64,000 bases of DNA from Cervus elaphus. Taxonomy: Eukaryota; Chordata; Mammalia; Artiodactyla; Cervidae. The notes below the pieces were generated by a model. The model was given only the letters and a program-made list of their open reading frames with translations. It was not told where the DNA came from and made no database searches. The stretch lies in assembly GCF_910594005.1 (NCBI RefSeq), contig NC_057826.1, forward strand, positions 84,565,163 to 84,629,162, written 5' to 3'. The position numbers and the translations under genes are program-made. Below are positions 43,193-54,059 of the stretch, one piece after another (the first letter of the stretch is position 1; each line of letters begins with the position of its first letter).

Positions 43193-45354
43193 CCTCTCCC
43201 TGGGCCCAGGGCCATCCTGGTCTCCCTCTGAGAGGGGAGGGCCCGGAAGGAGGAAGTATTCATTTTGCAGCTGAACGGCTCTTATAGCCTCTTAAGAAAT
43301 AGAGGCAGGCTTTTTTCTCCCTGAGATAATTGTTATGAACACTCCACATGAAGACAAACTGTATCCTGTCCTCCAATCCCCAAAATGATGCATTTTGGCC
43401 AGCGGGTACACTGTCTAGATGAAGATGGCTAAAATTCAGTGCTTTAACTGGAATACACAAAAAGATACACGGGGGGTACTTTTTGTTCTCATCTCTAACT
43501 AAGGTGGGCTGGGGAGCTCAGGGCTACATCCTCGGGGAGAGTTGCTAGCCGGGGAGCACAGGAGGCCTCAGGATCTGCCCTGGCGGCCACTGGATACTTG
43601 CTCCCACGGAGCAGCCCCTCAGGACCTGTGGGAGAGCCCCTCCCTGTCCCTGTGCGATCAGAGCAAGGCTGACATTTTCCGCCTTCTCTGGGTCATCACC
43701 CACGTGACCCGGGATAAGGCACCTTCCTTCTCTAGGCTCGGTGTCCGTTTCGATGAAATGTGGATATCAGCCACACCTACATCTTGAAATCCCTATCAGG
43801 ATGGGACACCAGGGACAGAGGCTTTGCAAAAGGTGTGCCACTCTAGTCAACCACAGATACTATCATCAATATCTCTGCTGAATTCGCCCACAACACTCTG
43901 GGTTCACAAGCAATTGCTGGTCAGCTGGTCCTCCTCCATCTCTGAGCCAGCTTTGCTTTCCAGAGTCCAGGACTGGACACATGGGAGGAGCATAGCACGT
44001 GTTCTCAGACGGGAGGGAGAAGGAGTAGGTCAGCCCAGGGCCTTGAGAAGCTTCTCAGTTCAGGTAGTAATTACTGGTGGACTCTTCTCTTCAGTTTTCT
44101 CCTCTGTGAAATGAAAAGCTAGGATCTTTTTTAAGCAGAAGAACACTTTCTCTAAATAAAATATGACTCAGAACTCCAAAATGTAATGGGCAAAGCTGGA
44201 ACTGTTTGCATTCAAATCTAGCAGGAAACTGGGAGCACCTTCCAGAAATGGTCCTGGGACTGCACCATAGAACCCAATTTGAGAACCTCTGGCGTGAGGG
44301 AAGTGGCCAGAAACCCACGTTCCAGCTGACTCAGCCACGAACCCACTAGGGACCCTCTGGTAGATCCCTGCTTCCTCCCCTACAGGAGATGGCCCACCCT
44401 TCCAGCTCCGGCATTTAATAGTTTTACTGGGTTCTCACTGGCTTCCAGGACTTCTGAAAAGATCTTGAAGCCACTCAAGAAATTTCTAGCATGAAGAAGC
44501 TAGAACACGAGTGTTCTCGATTAAAGGCTCTCTTTCTGAATCTGCTGGGTTTGAGCCTCCAGGGATCCAGGAGTACCTCAAGGGTCTGCCTCTGGATCCT
44601 CTGTGCCCCACAAGCAATCTCAGCAGGGGTGCATGACAGCGGAGGCTGACCCACTGCCATACTGAACAGCACAGATTACAGATTATTCCCATCACTGCAA
44701 ACAGTTCTATTGCATGGCACTAGGAGAATATCAGTTAGCCCTCAAAAGTCACATCCTGGAAGAAGAGACTCCAGCAGAACCTCCACATCAGGGAGTTCCA
44801 GCTGGGGTGCACAGGGACCACAGAAGGCCAGGATCTGGAGCCACCGCACTGACTTTCTCTCCATCCCTAGCAAATTCAGAATTCTTAGGTTCCAGGCCAA
44901 CTCTCAGAGCTTCTTGGGCAAACCCCTCAATCTTCTCTACCATGAAAAGAGGCTTCCTCCCCTGTCATGCTCCACCCTGCCTGCCTTACACCATCAAGGA
45001 GCAGAGCAAAGTCAGGTGGGAATGAACAAGGTTGGGATGGCGCCTTCTCCACAGACTGCAGATGGAAGATTCAGATCAAACATCCACGGATGCTGCATTC
45101 TGCCCATCACCCAACACAAGTCCAGCCAGATATGGAGTCTATTCCGGGAGCAGGCTTCTGCCCTGAATCCCTGCAGCCTTTCCTGATCTGCTGAGCAGGA
45201 CTGGTGGACATGGGAACAGAGGCTGCCAGCCTCCTCCGCTCCAAGCCCTTCAGGAGAGCTTCCCATCTCCCCTGAGATGACTCCTGAGCTGGGCAGTTGC
45301 CAGATTCTGAAGTCCCCAGATTCCGTCCTGGGCTCCCCTTTTTCTAGCTTATCA

Positions 45355-45546
45355 GACTAATAACGATAGCTTACATTTATTAAGTGCGGACTGTGACCCA
45401 AAGATTTTACATTCATTACATCCTGTAATCCTTATAATAACTCCAAGGTAAAGATGCAATTATTATCTCTATTTACAGATGCAACCAAGTTTGTCCAAGG
45501 TCACTTAAGTGGAGGAACTGAGATCTGAACTCAGACCTGACACAAG
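45355..45546 (-). mobile_element. MIR SINE, cut by BovB
   Basis: 'CGATAGCTTACATTTATTAAGTGCGGAC', 'TCCTTATAATAACTCC' and 'GTCCAAGGTCACTTAAGTGG' make a long reverse MIR. BovB follows directly. Confidence 0.85.
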
Positions 45547-45554
45547 GGTCTCTT

Positions 45555-46169
45555 GTTGTTCATTGTTTAGTCCCTAAGTCATGTCTGACTCTTTGCAACC
45601 CCATGGACTACAGCAAACCATGCTTCCCTGTCCTTCACCATTTCCCAGAGTTTGCTCAAACTCATGTCCATTGAGTCAGTGATGTCATCCAATCATCTCA
45701 CCCTCTGTCACTCCCTTCTTGTGCCCTCAATCTTTCCCATCATCAGGGTCTTTTCCAATGAGTCAGCTCTTCGCATCAGGTGGCCAAAGTATTGGAGATT
45801 CAGCTTCAGCATCAGTCCTCCCAATGAATATTCAGGATTGATTTCCTTTAGGATTGACTGGGTTGATCTCCTTGCTGCCCAAGAAACTCTCAAGCGTCTT
45901 CACCAGCACCACAGTTCGAAAGCATCAATTCTTTGGTAGTTAGCCTTCTTGAGTGACTTCCTTAACTACTTCTCAGTAGTGACATGACTACTGGAAAAAC
46001 AATAGCTTTGACTATATAGGCCTTTGTCGGCAAAGTGATGTCTCTGCTTTTTAATACACTGTATAGGTTTGTCATAGCTTTTCTTCCAAGGAGCAAGCAT
46101 CTTTTAATTTCACGGCTGCAGTCACTGTCCATAGTGATTTTGGAGCCCAAGAAAATAAAATCTGCCACT
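45555..46169 (-). mobile_element. BovB LINE, 3' copy
   Basis: Antisense: left terminus 'GTTGTTCATTGTTTAGTCCC', then the C-terminal coding part and on to 'TTTTAATTTCACGGCTGCAGTCAC' and 'GAGCCCAAGAAAATAAAATC'. GGTCTCTT at 45547-45554 and 46170-46177 is an 8-bp target duplication. Frames of up to 95 residues here are BovB remnants. Confidence 0.93.
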
Positions 46170-46584
46170 GGTCTCTTATTTTACGTGCTTGCTCCCCAAC
46201 CACACTGGATGTTACTGAGTGCAGCAACTATGTCTTATCGTTCGTTCTCTTTCCTGGGCTTACCTTAGGCTTAATATAGTATTGATGGATGTTTACTAAA
46301 TATGTGAATGAGTACAGAAACAAGAGGACAGGAAGAAGGAAGAGTGACCCTGTCACCTCCCCTTAAAGCCTCTAAAAGCCCCCAGATCAGAAAACTTGAC
46401 CATCTCCTTATGGGGATCTGCAGGCTGATTCCAACTTGTAAGATCCAACCTGGGCAGAAAGCAAGAAGAAGGAAGTATCTGCCTGTCTATGAACTCAACT
46501 TTTCTTACATGTGGTCCTGACACATAAAGGCTTTCATAGAACCGTAGCCTGCCAGTGCAGAAGAGGACCCTTGGGTCCACTAAA

Positions 46585-46672
46585 ATCTAGCTTCTCATTT
46601 CACAGACTGAGGCCCAGAAAGAGGAAGTGACTTGTCCAAGGTCACACAGCAAGGTCACCTGATGACCAGTCT
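46585..46672 (-). mobile_element. MIR fragment
   Basis: 'TCATTTCACAGACTGAGGCCCAGAAAGAGGAAGTGACTTGTCCAAGGTCACACAGC' is a well-preserved reverse MIR core. Confidence 0.85.
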
Positions 46673-47114
46673 GCACACTGTAAGCCTCCTTGTGGGAAGG
46701 TGGGGGGTAAACGAATGTGGGGGGCGCAATTAAGGGGACTGGATATGGCGCTGCCATCTCTCCCCTGCAGGCAGCCCTGGAGGGAGTGTCTGGGGTGGGC
46801 AGGCCCCATCCAAGGAAGCCCCCACCCCCTCCTGGGGTTCTGAGTCCTATATTCCTCTGCCCAGGGAGGGAGGGGGCGGTAGAGCTCAAAGCACCGACCC
46901 AACAGATGGTTTCTATTTGCAGACACTGCGCCTGGTCTGTGCCAGACTCCTGACCTATTTTGAGGAACTGAGGGCCCCGCTGGCTCAGGGATGGCCTCCC
47001 ACTCGCACCCCTTAACCCATGATTTGGCAAGAGATCAGATGGGTGGTTCAGGGCAGTGGAGATGGGGAGCGGTGGGGGAAAACCTTTGAAAATGAGGCTG
47101 GGCTGGACGCCTGC

Positions 47115-47265
47115 AAGCTTGAACTCCAGAGCATGGATCCTCAAAGCACGGCATCACGTGGGGTGTCTGGAAATTCAGGTTCCTGGGCCCCATGGCAGGC
47201 CTGCAGGATCACTCTCTCAGGGCGTGGGCCAGGGACTCTACATTTGAATGAATGAAGCTTCCAGG
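47115..47265. mobile_element. MER5/MER3-group hAT remnant
   Basis: 'CATCACGTGGGGTGTCTGGAAATTCAGGTTCCTGGGCCCC' and 'GAAGCTTCCAGGTGATTCCTG' match the outer and inner parts of these elements. Confidence 0.6.
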
Positions 47266-47289
47266 TGATTCCTGTTATTGTAGTGTACT

Positions 47290-47510
47290 GTCTGTGGGCC
47301 AGCGGCCCTGGCATCATGTGGGAGCTGGTTAGAAATGCAGAATCTCAGGCCCCACCCAGGACTGAAGCAGAACCTGCTGAATCTGCATGCATCAGAATCA
47401 CCCCTGTAGGCTTGTTAAAACACAGATCACTGGGCCTCACCTGATTCAGGAAGTCTGGGGGTCTGGGAGTATGCACTTCTAACAAGTTGCCTGGTGATGA
47501 CGAAGCTCCC
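47290..47510. mobile_element. MER3-group hAT remnants
   Basis: 'GGAGCTGGTTAGAAATGCAGAATCTCAGGCCCCACCC', then 'GCATCAGAATCACCCCTGTAGGCTTGTTAAAACACAGATCACTGGGCC' and 'TCTAACAAGTTGCCTGGTGATG'. Probably two overlapping old insertions. Confidence 0.7.
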
Positions 47511-47529
47511 TAAGTCCCTGAGCTGTAGT

Positions 47530-47655
47530 ACAAGGGGCACTGTGCCCTTTGAGCATCTGTAAAATGGACATAATTCATACTTTTTTTTCCCCCAATGCAG
47601 TTGTGAGGCACCAATAAAAATAATAACATGTGTGAAAGTATTTTGTGAATACTTT
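47530..47655 (+). mobile_element. MIR fragment
   Basis: 'TTGAGCATCTGTAAAATGGAC' and 'TGTGAGGCACCAATAAAAATAATAACATG'. A forward MIR half interrupted by a T-run. Confidence 0.6.
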
Positions 47656-48736
47656 GTGAATAATTATTTTTACATAGTAAAAACTATGTAAATTACATCA
47701 ATTTGTACTTTACAAAGTGCTGTAGATGATCTCACTGGCTTTGACAGTCACCCTGACTTATAGCAAGTCAGTCAAAGAGCCACACATTCCTCGAGGGCTT
47801 TATTCTGCATCCCAGGATTATCCAGCACAGGATTAGACAGGCAATAACTGTTCAATAAGGACTGGTAGAATTCAAACCAAGACGGCTGGTTCACTCTCCA
47901 TTGCAATCTCTACTTCTCACATCCTCTCCTTAGAGGTCCTCTGGTTCCTTGTTAGGTGAGACTTTTTTTTTTTTTTAAGGTTATTTGATAGTTGGGGCTA
48001 AAGGGTGAGCTTTAAGGAGACTCCAGGCCCAGTTGCCACCCCCAGGCTCCCCCCCTGTGAAATGTCATGACTCTCAGGCTGAGCTGGGATCCCATGCTGA
48101 GAGCACCTGGCCCATCCCCTGGCACCTGGTGGGTGTGCGCTCCAGGCAGAGGTTCTTCCCCCAGCAGGATCTGATCAGCCTGCTCTCCCCAAGCTGGGGC
48201 ACTGCAGGGCTTGTATGTCTATGGGCAGACCTAGCATGGGCTGATGCTGCTCCCTGTCAACAAAACCTCCTAAAATGATGTGTCGGTGTGCTCTTTGGGA
48301 AAGGGACAGTTGGAGCTGTCCATGGGCGGAATCCCATTGGCTTCCCCAGGGCCCTGCAGAGGGGCACTTCTGCTTGGTCCCTGTAAGCAGGGGACTCTCA
48401 GACCATCCACATCATAGACCAGGACCGTAGCTTCCCGTTGCCTGGAAATGCAGAAAAAGATGGACTGATCAACAGTCCCTGGGGGAACGTGTAATGTGGC
48501 CTGGGCCTTCTCCTTCCCAAGAGATCATTTATCTAAACTGCATCCAGGGGAGGGCTGCAGGATCTCTGCCAGTGACCAGAGGAAGCCGGCCCATCTCTCA
48601 GTGCCTCAAATGAGAAAGGGAAGGGGCAAACCCTTTACATTCCTCTCAGTCATCTTGGGCATAAGAGAGGGCAGTAAACACACAGCAGGCCACATGCACA
48701 GAGCTTCCTTGAGGAGACTCTGCCCTGTCCTCCAAG

Positions 48737-48756
48737 GGATGTGTGTGTGTGTGTGA
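48737..48756. repeat. (TG)n tract
   Basis: About nine TG units within otherwise unique intron. Confidence 0.8.
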
Positions 48757-48858
48757 GAAAGTCACCATTTCCTCTAAGATGCTGGGAACAATTCAAGAGG
48801 ACTCACCAGCTGAGGGTCTAGAGACTAAAGCAGAAACTTTTTGATTAAATTTCACATT

Positions 48859-49070
48859 GCTGTTGCTGTTGAATCAGTAAGTTATGTCCCATTCTTTGCA
48901 ACCCCATGGACTATATCCCGCCAAGCTCCTTTCTCTATGGGATTTTCCAGGCAAAGACACTGGAGTGGGTTGCCATTTCCTTCTCCAGAGGATCTTCCTG
49001 ACCCAGGGATAGAACCCAAGTCTCCCGCATTGGCAGGTGGATTCTTTACTGCTGAGTCACCAGGAAGTCC
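48859..49070 (-). mobile_element. Bov-tA SINE with target duplication
   Basis: Antisense copy: 'TTCTTTGCAACCCCATGGAC', 'CACTGGAGTGGGTTGCCATTTCC', ending 'GCTGAGTCACCAGGAAGTCC'. AAATTTCACATT (48847-48858) and AAATTTAACATT (49071-49082) flank it. Confidence 0.94.
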
Positions 49071-49151
49071 AAATTTAACATTACCGAGAAAATAAAATGA
49101 CTTTTGTTTGAAAAAACCCTCTGACCAATGACTGTCTCATGATGGTCTGTG

Positions 49152-49362
49152 TTAGCGTGCTAAGTCACTTCAGTCGTGTCCAACTCTGCAACTCTATGAA
49201 CTGTAGCCTGCCAGGATCCTCTGTTCATGGGGATTCTCCAGGCAAGAATACTGGAGTGGGTTGCCATTTCCTCCTCCAGGGGATCTTCCTGACCCAGGAA
49301 TCGAACCCGTGTCTCATGTCTGCTGCATTGGCAAGCGGATTCTTTACTGCTAGTGCCACCAG
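49152..49362 (-). mobile_element. Bov-tA SINE
   Basis: Antisense: 'AGTCACTTCAGTCGTGTCCAAC', 'GAATACTGGAGTGGGTTGCCATTTCC', ending 'TTTACTGCTAGTGCCACCAG'. It has a small internal duplication in the promoter region ('GTCTCATGTCTGCTGCATTGG'). Confidence 0.92.
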
Positions 49363-50884
49363 CTATGATGCTCTACCTGTCACCAACTGCCTCACGAAAA
49401 GAATCTTGGAGTTAATTTAGGACCCGGCAAGGAAGGGAGACTCCACTTGGATCTTTGGCCAGTTCCCCCAGCACAGCACTCATTCCCCAAACTCACAAGG
49501 GACACAGGCTCCTTCTAGGTGGCTGCGTTGTGTTCCAGGGGACCTCCAGCTCAGCTCTAGAGCTCTGCCCAGCAGAAGGGACCCACACTCAGCGGTGACA
49601 GGCTGGGGGTTTAAATGTGAACTACACGAGGCAGTGGCTGGTTACAGAGAGAAGGGCATGGGGAGGAGGACAGACAGAAGTGTGAAGAGCATCATTTTTT
49701 CTTTCTAAATACGTCGCTGTGCTTCACTCCTTAGTCCTTAACCACAACCTTCCCTCTCTTCCTCCTCATGGCATCCGTTCACCCAGAGAGGGTTAGGATT
49801 GTTCACATAGGAATCAGAACAACTCCGCTTCTGACATCCACTATAGGATCTGCAGCTACACAGCAGTCTTAAGAGCCAGACTTGAGAGGCTGTTCTTGAC
49901 TCCTATTTCCCCCCTGATGGCCAATGAGGAGTGTCTCCTGGATGACTGGACGGCAGAGTGTCCTGGCCAGACACCAGAAGGAGGGGAAGCCCACTTCTCG
50001 CAGAAGGAAAGACTGACAATGAGAAGGAAACAGAGACGATGTGCAGATTGAGATGCATGCCCCATCTTCCACACTCTGGGCCTGAATCTCAGAGAGGAGG
50101 TGGGTGTGTTTTGTAGGTTGAGAGTCGTGCTGATGGCAGAGGGTAGAGGCATCTCTCTCCAACTTCTTGACTGGTATTCTAGAAGGAGAGAGACCACTAC
50201 TCAGGATGGCCCTGGGCCAAATAAGAGGTGACCTCTTAGAATTAAGATGGCCAAGGGGAATGGTCAGAGAGGGCCAGGCATGCACTCTGGAGCCTCTTTC
50301 AGTTCTTGGCTGGTGGAGGGAACCCAGCAGTCCGGCCCTGCACACCCCACAGGGAGGACATGGAAGATCTAAGAGCCACAGGCCAGCAGGAGGTTGCCAT
50401 GGCGAGGGGCAAGCTCACTGAAGCAGAGGCTGTGAGGAAGACAGGCCTGGGGTGAGGTGGACCATGGGCCAAAGGCCCAGCGGGGATGGATGCTGCCCTC
50501 AGGGCCAAGGGAAAATGGACTACGAGTCTGTCCATTGCAGACTCCAATGCAGACGCCCAAAGAATGCCCTGGAGGGGACACCAGCCACACCTCAGCAGAC
50601 AGCAGCCAGGACATGTCTGAGGACCGGCCAGAGGTCTCCCCCACCCCCGACACCCCAGGTCACGTAAGCCCTGCTGTCTACATCCGCAGGTGACATTTTA
50701 CAAAAGAGTCGGAAGAGGAGGAGCTCTGAACAATGACCCTTGGGAGTCACTCAAGCAGAAGCCAAATTAGCTCAAAGAGGCCGAGTCTTAACATCACAAG
50801 ACTGTCTAAATTACTGAATCAGACTGTCCCCACCGCAGGGCTCCACGTGTTTCATCACTGTGACCCTTTAAGGTGGGGCTCCTG

Positions 50885-51055
50885 AATGAGATCAGATCAG
50901 CCTTAGAGAAAATAAAGAATCTGTATCTCCTTACACTCTATTATACACAAAATAACAAGGACCTACTGTATAGCACAGGGAGCTATATTCAATATCTTGT
51001 AATAACATATAATGGAAAAGAATTTGAAACAGAATATATAATCTGTGCACCGCAT
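50885..51055 (+). mobile_element. L1 3' UTR fragment
   Basis: 'AACAAGGACCTACTGTATAGCACAGGGAGCTATATTCAATATC' and 'ATAATGGAAAAGAATTTGAAACAGAATATATA' match cetartiodactyl L1 3' ends. Confidence 0.85.
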
Positions 51056-51331
51056 AGCTTGACCATAAGAATGGTGTCCCCTGGAGTTATGCATGCGGGG
51101 GCAGGGGTGCCTGCGAGTCCCTTCACAATGAAGAAGTGACTGCAGAAGCAGGAGGTGGAGTGAGAGAGACCCCATCGCCACCACAGAGGCCAGGCTTGAA
51201 CAGACAAGACAACCAGGGGGACCCCATGTACGTGTAGCTCTGAAATGTCGTCCCAGGCTTCTGATGCCTGGTCTTATGGCTGCTCTGGGATCCGGGGAGT
51301 CTGCCTGCTGGTCACTCTCTTGTCTTCCATT

Positions 51332-51775
51332 CAGTTCAGTTCAGTTGCTCAGTCGTGTCTTACTCTTTAAGACCCCATGAGCTGCAGCACGCCAGGCCTC
51401 CCTGTCCAGCACCAACTCCCAGAGCCTACTCAAACTCATGTCCATCGAGTCGGTGATGCCATCCAACCATCTCATCCTCTGTCGTCCCCTTCTCCTCCTA
51501 CCCTCAATCTTTCCCAGCATCAGGGTCTTTTCCAATGAGTCAGCTCTTCGCATCAGGTGGCCAAAGTATTGGAGTTTCAGCTTCAACATCAGTCCTCCCA
51601 ATGAACACCCAGGACTGATCTCCTTTAGGATGGACTGGTTGGATCTCCTTGCAGGCCAAGGGACTCTCAAGAGTCTTCTTCAACACCACAGTTCAAAAGC
51701 ATCAATTCTTCGGCACTCAGCTTTCTTTATAGTCCAACTCTCACATCCATACATGACCACTGGAAAAACTACAGA
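51332..51775 (-). mobile_element. BovB LINE with perfect 13-bp target duplication
   Basis: Antisense 3' copy starting with the CAGTT repeats and ending at the truncated 5' side 'TGACCACTGGAAAAACTACAGA'. CTTGTCTTCCATT is identical at 51319-51331 and 51776-51788. A 109-residue remnant of the BovB C-terminus is still open. Confidence 0.96.
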
Positions 51776-52034
51776 CTTGTCTTCCATTAGTAACAGTCAA
51801 CAGAGAGAATCTGTTTCTACCGACAGAGATCCCACTCAAGCAATGCAGAGGGACAACGTGTGGCCCTTCTTGGGCAGCTGCCCTCAGCCATTCCAGCCTC
51901 CAGTCTACACTGACAAGTGTCTACACTGGCAAGTGGAAGTGTCTCATCCCTGGCAGCTCAAGAGAATGGACTCTCCTTGAACAGGCGTGTCAGGACTTTC
52001 TCTGCTGTGGCTGCTGGTGTCAAGAGGCTAGTGA

Positions 52035-52146
52035 TATGGCTGATTCATGTTGATGTATGGCAGAAACCATCACAATATTGTAAAGTAATTGTACTCCAAT
52101 TAAATATGAAATTAAATTAAAAAATAAAATAACACACACACACACG
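52035..52146 (+). mobile_element. L1-BT tail, extremely 5'-truncated
   Basis: Only about 110 bp of L1-BT 3' end ('TTGATGTATGGCAGAAACC', 'ATATTGTAAAGTAATTGTACTCC') plus an A-rich and (AC)n tail. AAGAGGCTAGTGA (52022-52034) and AAGAGGCCAGTGA (52147-52159) are its target duplications. Confidence 0.92.
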
Positions 52147-52344
52147 AAGAGGCCAGTGAACTGGCTCCAGCAGGTCTCTGACCACACTGTCCCCGGGAAC
52201 TCACCCTTCCTGTGCACTTGCAGTATTTCCTGGCTGCAGGTCCCAGCGGGCCCTCAGTGTACATCCATGGTCTGATCTGTTCTGTTGACATGTAAAAAGA
52301 AGATGCGAGAAGGCTGTAAGCTAGGCCCACACGCCAGCTTTGCA

Positions 52345-52410
52345 GGTTGGAAAGAGCAGGCCTCTAAAATCAGACAGACCTGGGTTTAAATCCAAGTACC
52401 ACCACTTACT
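52345..52410 (+). mobile_element. MIR SINE, left part
   Basis: 'CTCTAAAATCAGACAGACCTGGGTTTAAATCC' is the start of a forward MIR, split by the BovB copy and resuming at 53694. Confidence 0.75.
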
Positions 52411-53693
52411 TAAATAAGCAGGGTGACAACACCCAGCCTTAACATACTCTTTTCCCAATTTGGAACCAGTCCGTTGTTCCATGTCTGGTTCTAACTGCTG
52501 CTTCTTGTCCTGCACATAGATTTCTCAGGAGACAGGTAAGGAGGTCTGGTATTACTATCTCCTTAAGAATTTTCCACAATTTGCTGTGATCCACAGAGTC
52601 AAAGGCTTTAGGATACTCATTGAAGCAGAAGTAGATGGATATATACACTTTTTAATTCCCTTGCTTTTTCTACAATCCAATGGATATTGGCAATTTGATC
52701 TCTGGTTCCTCTGGCTTTTCTAAATCCAGCTTGTACATCTTGTACCAATTGGCAAAGGAGTACATCAAGGCTGTATATTGTCACCCTGCTTATTTAACTT
52801 ATATGTAGAGTACACTATGCGGAATGCCAGGCTGGATGACTCACAAGTTGGAATCAAGATTGCCAGGAGAAATATCAGCAATCTCAGATATGCAGATGAT
52901 ACCACTCTAGTGGCAGAAAGTGAAGAGGAACTAAAGAGCCTCTTGATGAAGGTGAAAAAGGAGAGTGAAAAAGCTGGTTTAAAACTCAGCATTCAAAAAG
53001 CTAAGATCATGGCATCCAGTCCCATCACTTTGTGGCAAATAGACAGGGAAAAAGTGGAAACAGTGACAGACTTTATTTTCTTGGGCTCCAAAATCACTAT
53101 GGACAGTGACTGCAGCCATGAAATTAAGAGATGCTTGATCCTTGGAAGAAAAGCTATGACAAACCTAGACAGTGTATTAAAAAGCAGAGACATCACTTTG
53201 CTGACAAAGGCCTGTATAATCAAAGCTATTGTTTTTCCAGTAGTCATGTACGGATGTAAGAGTTGGATCATAAAAAAAAAAAAAAGAGTTGGATCATAAA
53301 GAAGGGTAAGCACCAAAGAATTGATGCTTTCAAACTGTGGTGCTGGTGAAGACTCTTGACAGTCCCTTGGACTGCAAGGAGATCAAATCAGTCAATCCTA
53401 AAGGAAATCAGTCCTGAATACTCACTGGAAGCACTGATGCTTAAGCTGAACCTCCAAACCTTTGGCTACCTGATGCAAAGAGCTGACTCATTGGAAAAGA
53501 CCCTGATGCTGGGAAAGATTGAAGGCAAGAGGAGAAGGGGGTAGCAGAGGATGAGATGGTTAGATAACATCATTGACTCAATGGACATGAGTTTTTGAGC
53601 AAACTCTGGGAGACAGTGAAGGACAGGGAAGTCTGGTGTGCTGCAGTCCGTGGGGTTACAAAGAGTTGGACACGACTTAACAACTTAACAACA
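52411..53693 (+). mobile_element. BovB LINE with 5' inversion (twin-primed)
   Basis: The right part, about 52735-53693, is sense BovB from the reverse-transcriptase region ('CACCCTGCTTATTTAACTTATATG', 'ATATGCAGATGATACC') to the 3' end. The left part, 52411 to about 52735, is the immediately upstream BovB segment in the opposite orientation (the complement encodes KAFDSVDHSKLWKILKE-like RT sequence). About 50 nt around the 'AAGGCTG...GTCACCCTGC' stretch is present in both parts. ACCACCACTTACT (52398-52410) and ACCACCATCACTTACT (53694-53709) are the target duplications of the whole unit. A 173-residue frame at 52778-53299 is RT-domain remnant, with the domain motif YADDT visible. It ends after an A-run and is not a functional gene. 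Confidence 0.93.
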
Positions 53694-53800
53694 ACCACCA
53701 TCACTTACTAAGTATGTACCATACTTTGGACAAGTTCCTTAGCTTTTCGGATTTTGCATTCTCATCTGCAAAACTGGAGGAAAACAATGCCTACTTTTCT
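53694..53800 (+). mobile_element. MIR SINE, right part
   Basis: 'CATCACTTACTAAGTATGTACC' and 'GGACAAGTTCCTTAGCTTTTCGG...CTCATCTGCAAAACTGG' continue the MIR begun at 52345. Confidence 0.8.
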
Positions 53801-54059
53801 AGGCCGCTTCCATCCTCTTGGTCTTCCTCAGAGTGTCCTGAACATATAGTCAATAGCCAATTGTTGGGTAAGTGACTGGCTTTTGGGGGTTGGAGGGAGG
53901 GAGTCAAGCACAACTTTAGAACTGTTCCGTGACTCTGCCATCTGGGTGTTCCCTGGGAGCACTGGGACAAGTGCCTGGAAAAGGGTGTTGTGGCAGATGC
54001 TCCTGACTGGCTACATGCCAGCCATCCCCACCCCTTTCCACCCACTTCCACTACAGGAG

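Noticed and set aside
43065..43274. CpG-island promoter
   Set aside because: High GC but only about six CpGs in 200 bp by hand count, well below island density. Kept only as a weak candidate.
45652..45939. 95-residue plus-strand frame repeated in several places (for example 51438, 33903)
   Set aside because: It is the antisense translation of BovB 3' sequence, which explains why near-identical 'proteins' recur.
46587..47144. 185-residue minus-strand frame
   Set aside because: It crosses a MIR and an hAT remnant and has no domain. Chance frame in GC-rich intron.
52778..53299. 173-residue frame with reverse-transcriptase motif
   Set aside because: It is part of the 5'-truncated, inverted BovB copy. 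It lacks the rest of the enzyme and ends after an A-run expansion. A transposon remnant, not a gene.
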